The position numbers and the translations under genes are program-made. The notes beneath the pieces were generated by a model that was not told the origin of the DNA, did not search any database, and saw only the letters and a list, made by a program, of their open reading frames with translations. DNA of 64,000 nucleotides from Saxidomus purpurata (lineage: Eukaryota; Mollusca; Bivalvia; Venerida; Veneridae). The stretch lies in contig JAFMSR010000013.1 of NCBI GenBank assembly GCA_022818135.1, positions 26,364,281-26,428,280 of the forward strand, written 5' to 3'. Positions 57,901 to 64,000 of this stretch are shown piece after piece (within the stretch, counting starts at the first letter, position 1; each line of letters begins with the position of its first letter).

Positions 57901-58153
57901 AAGAAAAGGAAAGTTGCATGTTTATTTCTTTTTTGCGTACTCTTTTTGTAAAGTCTATTAATATTTTCATCACATCTATGTCACAGTCTGCCATTTTCTC
58001 ATTTATCCGAAAAAGGGCAATTCCATCCCACATAAAAGTTATATTCTCTGATTTATCGCTTTCAATCTTGAACGAGATAGAACATTCTTTATAAGCTGTC
58101 GCCTCATCGAAACAAACAATAATCATTAAACTATAAAATACATAACGAAACAT
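54914..58153 (-). CDS. Toll-like receptor with two TIR domains (gene 3, shorter tail)
   Basis: A single-exon ORF of 1079 residues from ATG 58153, with the same architecture as genes 1 and 2: signal peptide (FRYVFYSLMIIVCFDEATA), LRRs, LRRCT-LRRNT cluster, LRRs, second LRRCT, membrane helix (VPAIVIGCILFVFVTLSLTI), TIR1 (box 1 DVFVLYT, BB loop RNFIIG) and TIR2 (YVMYPNEDN, NAFVAG, ILSPEMLK, RYE). It ends ...LLDSLVY followed by TAG, where its paralogues continue for about 27 more residues. Traces of that tail (KQND and the final READ..RI sequence) are visible at 54850-54910 with a small deletion. Both TIR cores are complete, so function may persist. The TIR half is nearly identical to genes 1 and 2. 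Confidence 0.92.
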   Translation of the reverse strand: MFRYVFYSLMIIVCFDEATAYKECSISFKIESDKSENITFMWDGIALFRINEKMADCDIDVMKILIDFTKRVRKKEINMQLSFSCSMASRVHFINGSDMLHNFNGTVNVNIYIDNCVVDLDELSLFNHFGRVYTLSLSNISSISIGSNCSILKGLQSIHFSLNCVGTSNNNLDATRFFWEKCKGDFDSLSTLELTGCETYNVNYLRLITKFPSVRSVSLRSVNLQTTFKFPWTSMQAVNNMDDPFMKNNVRTWSFSLYDIDIFPKTLVSFKGHIDDIVINNVSVSTFEKDTFLNVKGMTRLDLSQNKLTDIQPDLLRYQTSLKYLHLRGNYLNHLDSTVFQFLHNLTYLDLSYNLLTDIDRKLFSGLHVLAEIHLEHNFIQSLPRNFLQEQMSTIQKVFLQFNQIKTIPLLPLYSKHLQLMDLNHCKVDSGSFINLIKHVNFFDITAAYGGKVAVNMDLHLEQLLRFTTKAVLDLSYGQIKDISFPRLDLNDTLVLESLFGIIEVKVTGNPIDCSCLLFGNIIRAIDWTCMYPPDLRGRTPRHITLEEMRCPYPSPDCPPKCTCYIRPKLGVIIVDCTDKNVTTFPLKVPNGNLELWFHNSNITNISSMEYFKNITALDISKNKVNVLNSSVVLSFSKNMKSLLLDNNHFTSLPEELKNLNVSKLALGHNPFICDCHTKWMKEWLLDRTTPVIDWEQVKCIYHESKAKQLTSVPTYMFVCPESPKLNVVEHVIVPAIVIGCILFVFVTLSLTIYFQRFTVKVLLYMYTGLRPFDNSPGDESSFLYDVFVLYTGRKRPMAHEKLLDTLTDRGYRVADPSRNFIIGLSLVDNIERLIHKSKRIIFYVSGDVTEDDLIMAGWNIAYQRAISGYFNSIIFIASGDFRKQCKEDSIRKFLRSKAFIKEKSKLLIDKVVYLMPKLQHNPYLEMDNAHAIFEDNGKGINYVMYPNEDNGLSKELNDKLIPFLRENRQNVEHFQNAFVAGTDMRDEMDVVLDKSQHFIFILSPEMLKEERYEVALYILSTVISKSRLSGYNYLILITTGELRNLDMPGDLRNYLDIYKACDYNDPALKHYLLDSLVY

Positions 58154-58290
58154 TTTTAGTTACCCAATAACTCCGTAGTAAATTGAAAACGTTTGTTGTT
58201 CTTTAAAGCACAAATTTTGTACAAACTTTGTCTGTTATAAAATCTTGCTTATGATTGAAAGAAAAACCCGTAAAACATCCCCCTAGTTTG
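58154..58290 (-). promoter_or_regulatory. Conserved 5' flank of TLR gene 3
   Basis: Near-identical to the flank of gene 1: 'gttctttaaagcacaaattttgtacaaactttgtctgttataaaatcttgctt' at 58197-58250. Candidate promoter or 5' UTR, on conservation grounds. Confidence 0.4.
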
Positions 58291-58345
58291 CATCAATAAA
58301 TTTGAAAAGACGAGAATGACAACTAACACTGACACATTTTTTTTA

Positions 58346-58410
58346 AAGAACACAGGTACAAAAAATAATTACTTGTAAAGAACACAGGTACAAAAAATAA
58401 TTACTTGTAT
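58346..58410. repeat. 32-bp tandem duplication
   Basis: AAGAACACAGGTACAAAAAATAATTACTTG appears twice with a 32-bp period (CACAGG at 58351 and 58383). Confidence 0.85.
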
Positions 58411-58419
58411 AGACTTCAA

Positions 58420-59340
58420 TAAATGAATTTCAACAGATTCCACTGAATAACCTCGTATCTTTGAAAACAAAGAAGGGAATAGTGTATTCAGTGTCAATAC
58501 TTAAAAGAAAAAAATCGCAAACAATGTACTGGTACTGGAATCAATAAAAGATATTCATCAGCACTGAATAACATCGGTCCTTTGAAAACAAGGAAGGTAA
58601 TATTGAATGAACAAACGCAAACAATGTTATACTGTATTTTCACTTATCAGTCATTTACATTTAAAGCAATGAATGCTTCCGTTTTACAAGTTAATGGTCA
58701 ATGACTAATTCAAGTGTTTAAAAAAATCATATCAAATGTTTGCCCTTGATGTTTAAGAACAAAACGTGTATTAATAGTAAATTCATGTCATAAGACATAA
58801 ATGTTTCGTACGAACATAACAGAAATTCATATACAAATTCATAAAATACAAGAATTGTAAACGTTAATATTAAATAGGATAATACAAATATGTATGTACA
58901 GCAAGAAGGTTTACAATGATTTTCATGTGGAGCATTAACACCTTATTTAGTTTTCTCGCAATGAAGTGCACAGTCAAATTACTTGATTATACACAGCTGT
59001 ATTTTTCTTTTCATGTACATGTATAGGCGATGAAATATTGCGATATGAAGTCCGAAGCTGAAAACTGAAGATATTCTGAATGTTTTATGGCCCAATTGTT
59101 TTACTTCAAAGTTCGGATATCTTTGTTTAGATGTGCTACGGTCTCTACTCAGAATCAAAGTTAATGCTTTGGAAATTTTACATTTAAACTTACATTGTAT
59201 GTACAGAATAATCACAGGAGAACTCTGTACTACAGTTAAATACACTCTGGGTGAGTCCGGATGAGTTATTGTCCTTTATGTAAATATTTTGTTAGCTAGC
59301 AGTCATTTTCTTTGTCCTGTATTTCCTGTTTTTTGAAATT
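58420..59340. other. Non-coding interval
   Basis: 58410-58640 has two diverged copies of 'cttcaataaatgaatttcaacagattccactgaataac' and 'caataaaagatattcatcagcactgaataac'. The same phrase occurs upstream of TLR gene 1 and the 13.4-kb pseudogene. No gene seen. Confidence 0.45.
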
Positions 59341-59344
59341 GCTT

Positions 59345-60190
59345 TCCTTGTTAGTTTTGCAGAACATTTTTTCGGTTCACAGTCTCTTTGCAGACTTGAG
59401 TAATTTTGGTTGATTTTTGGAGAACTGTTACTGTGGCAAAAATAATGAAAATTTCAAAAATACGCTGATGCAATATATTCTATATTTCACAGAAATACCC
59501 TAAACTTATCTGTTCTTCAAGCGTTCTTAGTTTTCTCCATATGCCAAAAAGCCGTTATGTTGGAAACTTAAAAACCTTTCTCAACATGAACAAATGTTCT
59601 TTTGATGACCTTTTACTAAATGCCATGTTGACTGTTAAAAAAATTGCTGGCAAAGGACATACTCATTTTACGTGTATATGTCTATGTAAAAAAGAAGGAA
59701 AATAATTAGTTTATACTAATTTATTTTCGGTCGATTGTGAAACAAGTTATACAACTTATATTAATCACTCTCGACACCTCATTCCTGATGGTATCCATCG
59801 CCGTGAGGGTATGAGAGAAGAGAAGCCAGTTTTTCCGTTTTAATGCTGAGCGCCAAGCAAGGGAGCTATTGGTACCATTTTTTTACGTCTTTGGTATGAC
59901 GCGGCCAGGGAGCGAACCCACGACCTCCCGCACTCGAAGCGGACGCTCTACCACTAGGCTATCGAGGCGGTTACAAAGAAAATAATTCATATAAAGGAGA
60001 CTAAGAAGTTTGTTACTTTGCAAAGAAAGTGTACATGCACATTCGGTGATCATTTACCAAACTGCGTCAAATGGATTTAGTTGTTTAAAACATGGCTGTC
60101 ACGTGACATGACTCATTTCTGTCAAATGCCTGTATAGAAGTCGTTGAAATACCTTTCATAGCTTGGATACAAAGGAGATCTGGTTCCGTT
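59345..60190. repeat. Duplicated TLR-flank block, copy 3, carrying a SINE
   Basis: 59350-59600 and 60000-60190 follow the order of 14690-15560 and 24000-24990 ('cggttcacagtctctttgcagacttga', 'ttactgtggcaaaa', 'gcgttcttag', 'gtgatcatttaccaaactgc', 'catggctgtcac..gacatgactcat'). A SINE lies in the middle. Confidence 0.65.
59768..59972 (-). mobile_element. tRNA-derived SINE
   Basis: On the minus strand a tRNA-like head starts at 59972 with an A box TAGCCTAGTGG and a B box GGTTCGCTCCC at canonical spacing (GTGGTAGAGCGTCCGCTTCG, then GCGGGAGGTCGTGGGTTCGC). A tRNA-unrelated body follows (TGGTACCAATAGCTCCCTTG, then CTTGGCGCTCAGCATTAAAA) and a tail near 59768. The promoter boxes are intact. It resembles molluscan V-SINE/RUDI-like families, but the family name is unverified. 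Confidence 0.75.
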
Positions 60191-60209
60191 TATATGAAAC
60201 GAGTTGTCT

Positions 60210-61375
60210 GACACTGAAAAATTCCCAAATGATCAAAGATTGAAATTATGTCTACGTCGTCTTCACGTCCGAAGACTGATACTCATACAGTCATTACAGA
60301 TTTTTCTCACAGGTGAGTGTAGCGTACCAGGGACCCATACAGTGATTTTTAGTTCAAAATAGCCTAGTTACTATATATCAATAAGAAGGTAAACAACACC
60401 GTTTACACATCGACCCACTTTCAGCCTTAATTACTTCATCTAGAATGATGCATATTTATTAAAACCTATTGCATATATAGCATAAGTGTTTATCATTTCC
60501 GTAAAAGTTTACTTCAAGGCCCAAAAGCAAACCGTTTTGAAATAGCGACTGATAATTTCCGACTTTTTTTACATTTTTCGTCAACCCGAATAAATCTCAC
60601 ACATTTCTAACACTGAATTCTTCCCTTTTAACAAGCTTTTAAACAATCTCGCCTTATGTCATCCAAATATTACACAACCGACGCTCGTAGAAGTTGATTT
60701 GTTAAATATTTTCACATTTTCACAAGCTTTCCAGTTTTAATACGATCCGTTAATACAGTATTCATTTTATTTCGTTGATATATTTTGTAAACATATAAAT
60801 GCAGCCATACTAATAATGGGAAAAACTAGTTTCCATAACGCATCAATCGGCCAGGTCTTACCGAGTCTAGGTTACACATCACTAATACATGTCTATGTAA
60901 TACTGAGCTCAAGTAGCAGTGCTGTGCCGTTCTTCACAGTGACGGTTGCGCATTGGAAAATAGACGCACCCGAAATGTGTGAGATTTATTCGAGTTGGCG
61001 AAAAATGGTAAAAATTTCGGAAACTATCAGTCGCTGTTACAAAACGGTTTGCATTTGGACCTTGAAGTAAACGTTTACGGAAAATATAATTACGTAGGCT
61101 ATATATGCAATAGGTTTTGATAAATATGCACAATTCTGTATGAAGTAATTGAAGCTGAAACTAGGTCTATGTGCGAACTGTGTTGTTTACCTTCTTATTG
61201 ATATATAGGTACTCATTGGGCTATTTTTATCTAACATTCACTGTTTGGGTCCCTGGTACGCTACACTCACCTGTGTTTTTTCTGACACTACATGACTTCA
61301 GTATTTGAAATGGATCCGATATGCTGTTGGTCAGTTAAATATCAGTTTCATGCATATTTGAGCATTATGTATTTT
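60210..61375 (-). pseudogene. TLR relic split by a foldback element
   Basis: Left part 60210-60307 (TGACACTGAAAAATTCCCAA, then ATGATCAAAGATTG) and right part 61276-61375 (GTATTTGAAATGGATCCGAT, then ATGCTGTTGGTCAGTTAAAT) match 30660-30720 and 30795-30840 of TLR gene 2 in order and orientation (minus). The insertion at 60308-61275 separates them. Confidence 0.65.
60308..61275. mobile_element. Foldback element with inverted arms of about 300 bp
   Basis: The left arm begins CACAGGTGAGTGTAGCGTAC and runs to about 60610. The right arm is its inverted copy from about 60965 to 61275 (shared: accagggaccca, tatcaataagaaggtaaacaac, aaacgttt, ctgatagtttccga, cgaataaatctcacac). The loop is about 350 bp. 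The flanks ATTTTTCT and TTTTTTCT suggest an 8-bp target duplication, as in hAT-type transposons. No transposase. Confidence 0.75.
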
Positions 61376-61410
61376 TATACATGTTTTTCACTTTGTGAAA
61401 TTACAATATA

Positions 61411-62992
61411 TACTCAGCAAAAATAGAAACGTCCCTCCATATTTCAGGAAAGATTTATCGAAAACCAAAAGGGTTACTTTTATGAATCAAAATAGAAAAA
61501 CAAGTTCATTCATTTCTGTATCAAAACCAATTAATTGCATCTGGCTATCTTGTTAACTTTTCGAGAGATAACCGGTCAAGAGAGGTAGGGGTCAAAATAA
61601 AAAATCACAAAAACTCAAAAAGGTGTTATTGAATGTTTAGAGATGTAATTTCAATAAAAAATGTGGCACATCCAGTAAATCTCGTTAGTACCGAGTGTGG
61701 CCACCATTTGCATGAATGCATGCAATGATCCTACGCCGCATCGACGTAACGTAACGCAATACCAGTGCGTTGGGCAAATTCCTCCATTCCTGTTGTAACG
61801 CCCGTGTAAGATCGCGAACATTGTCAATCTGATGGTTAGCTCGTGCTTTGCGGCCCAGCTGATCCCATATGTGCTCAATGGGGTTGAGATCCGGGGAAAC
61901 CACGGGCCATGGCATGACGTTGACATTGTTTTGCTGCAAGAATTGAGTGGTGACCCTGGCTACATGAGGGCGGGCATTGTCCTGCATCGATGTTACACCA
62001 GGACCATGCTGACGAACAAATGGTAAGGCATATGCATTTAGCACGTCTGCAACATAACGCTGTGCATTAATGTTGCCCTGTACAACAACCAAATCTGTCT
62101 TCCGGTTTCCCATGATCCCACCCCAGACCATTACGCTCCCTCCCCCAAACCTGTTCTTCTCAACATTGCAACAATCGGCGAATCTTTCATTTTTACGCCT
62201 GTATACCCGTAATCTTCCGTCAGCATGACTAACTGTGAACCGAGATTCATCGGTGAACAAAACTCGGTTCCAGTCAGCCCTTCTCCAGTTCAGATGACGT
62301 CGCGCCCATAACAGCCTGGCAGCACGGTGACGTTGGGTCATTATCTGACCAGTGTACGGGCGGCGTGCCCTGATTGGTTGGGCGTTACGACGCAACCGGT
62401 TGCGAATGGTCTGCCCTGAGACACCGTATTGCCTAGCAGTAACTGTGGCTGCCAATTGACGTTGACGTAAGTGCGTAATGAACGATCGGCTCTAGCCGTC
62501 GTTACACGAGGCCTACCAGGTCGCTGCCGGTCGTGAACAGCCCCAGTCTGCAGGTACCGGGCTGCAAGGTACCGGGCTGCAAGACGATCAATCGTCTTCC
62601 GACAGCACCCGAACCGACGCGCGACTACCCTGGCGGACATCCCACCCGCAAGCATCCCAATTGCCTGATTTCGCTCGTTTTCGGAAAGCCGTGGAAAACA
62701 GTGAAATATTAAAGAAAAAATTTAATTTTCAGATAGCCCCTATCGCATGAATGGTACGACATGAACTGAATCAACATATGGATGACATGTATAGCGTGCA
62801 TGTGCAAAACGTGCAAATGACCGTTCCGGTTACTGGCCGATATGTAAACCGTGCGCATCGGGTAATCTGTACACGATCGTTTTCTGAACAACGCCAGAGT
62901 TTAAAATACATGTACATTGAACATGTAGCAACTACACAGACAAAGCTTCACCGGCTATAAAACAGGGACGTTTCTAGTTTTGCTGAGTATAT
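61411..62992 (-). mobile_element. Tc1-like transposon, nearly complete
   Basis: Terminal inverted repeats TACTCAGCAAAAATAGAAAC...GTCCCT at the left and AGGGACGTTTCTAGTTTTGC...TGAGTATA at the right, flanked by TA. The interior carries a Tc1-type transposase on the minus strand. Element size about 1.58 kb is normal for the superfamily. Confidence 0.85.
61685..62700 (-). pseudogene. Tc1-type DD34E transposase, frameshifted
   Basis: The C-terminal frame (62455-61685) has the full catalytic triad: Asp in FTDESRF, Asp in QDNARPHVA, and Glu in SPDLNPIEHIWD 35 positions later, i.e. DD34E. The N-terminal DNA-binding part (LSENERNQAIGMLAGGMSAR, a helix-turn-helix, then GRPR) lies in another frame (62700-62470). 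The switch occurs near 62470, where one base appears gained or lost. A 15-bp duplication also repeats LAARY (about 62555-62585), and the usual ATG before PRL is replaced by TTT. The copy is inactive but young-looking. Confidence 0.85.
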
Positions 62993-64000
62993 GTCAACAT
63001 GTCACTTTCTTTATTTGTTTATACTGGGGAATCTAAATACTCAGCAATATCTGAATCAAACTTTTGATTTATCCCTTTGAAATTAGCTTTGTCCTATTAA
63101 GCAGTGTTAGTGGTCTTCATTTTTACACGAACTAATGCAAATTTAAACCGTTAACGTATTGTCGAGAACTTGACAAATTGTTGTTATGTACATTGCTTTG
63201 TATATATGATGACATAACACTGATATTGGTGCGGAAAGTTTCATTTATAAGTGCGTAATTATGTCATCTTACATTCCTGAAAGTTTTATGCCTTGAATGG
63301 GAATAGTTTTGAGCCAATACTGTAGATTAAGTTTGCAAGTCAGAACTCAAAATTGCCAAAATTGCAAATCCTTTCTTAAACACTACTTTTGTTTATTATT
63401 CAGCAAATCATTGATTTTTTCTTATGATTATATTGATCTCATTTACTTATGAAGAGTCTTAGTGCATAAGAATGTTGATTTATTGAGAGTTTTGTGAAAC
63501 TCCATTCTAATTGATGCTGGTCGGGTGCTAAAATAGACCAAATATAAGAATGCTGTCATAATTGTGAGTCAGTCAGCATAACTTTAAGGCTGCCATGCTA
63601 TTATATAGATTAAAACCTTTTATTTGTGAGGAATTTCACAACATGACATGCAAGATGTTGTCTGCAATTTCAGTTTCTCTTCTTTCTTTTCATTCTGCTA
63701 AGCTTTGTCTTTATGTAACAGGTGCTTGAAAAATGAAAATCACCTAGTTGAGTTACTATGTTAACTGGAAGCTGGTGGCAAATGGTGAAAGAGCTGGGTT
63801 CTTAAATAGTTAGGCTTTGTTTAAAGATTATTCTTATATTTTTCAAGACCTTTAATTTGTTGTAAATGGCAAAAACAGCTCTTGGAAGTGATCACTCTCT
63901 TTTGTCAGCCATTTTGGGTTTTTCCCCATTTTTGGAGGGAGAGCAATATCTTCTGTTTTAATTGCTGTAAAGAATTATTTATTTGTTTAAACTAAGATGT
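62993..64000. other. Non-coding interval
   Basis: AT-rich with no supported exon or repeat boundary. Confidence 0.4.

Overview
The window looks like nuclear DNA from a bivalve mollusc, probably a heterodont clam (inference). It is AT-rich, with spliced genes, sparse coding sequence and many mobile elements. Three stretches (about 4905-5260, 12000-12700, 13690-14420) are the degenerate 'gaccttgacc / caaagttat / gacagacggac' repeats familiar from clam genomes. No ribosomal RNA or convincing tRNA gene was seen.

Layout. 1-2600: the last three exons and 3' UTR of an unrecognised plus-strand gene. 5.7-7.3 kb: a decayed LINE. 8.93-10.96 kb: a 2-kb foldback structure whose two arms are inverted arrays of a 21-bp repeat. 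11.0-13.4 kb: a Toll-like receptor (TLR) pseudogene carrying a 1.47-kb TA-flanked insertion. 15.0-15.35 kb: a very long poly-T tract. 18.9-22.2, 27.8-31.1 and 54.9-58.2 kb: three intact, intronless, same-strand TLR paralogues. 33.4-33.6 kb: a probable terminal exon of an unknown minus-strand gene. 35.0-48.5 kb: a Gypsy-type LTR retrotransposon, riddled with frameshifts and with insertions (a Penelope-like reverse transcriptase and many copies of a short repeat called R here). 48.5-54 kb: tandemly duplicated TLR-flank sequence. 59-63 kb: a tRNA-derived SINE, a foldback element inside another TLR relic, and a nearly intact Tc1-like transposon.

Main biology. This is a TLR birth-and-death cluster: three live-looking genes and at least six relics. 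Each intact gene encodes a signal peptide, LRRs, a double LRRCT/LRRNT cysteine cluster of the protostome Toll type, more LRRs, a second LRRCT, one membrane segment and then two consecutive TIR domains. In both TIRs the BB-loop proline of the usual R-D-x-x-P-G motif is missing (R-N-F-I-I-G, then N-A-F-V-A-G). I infer altered adaptor coupling, possibly intramolecular TIR-TIR pairing, not classical MyD88 recruitment.

Sequence quality. Two stretches (about 43.5-44.0 kb and 52.14-52.96 kb) read as a base-by-base blend of two unrelated parent sequences, both present elsewhere in the window. They are probably consensus artefacts and should be checked before anything there is interpreted.
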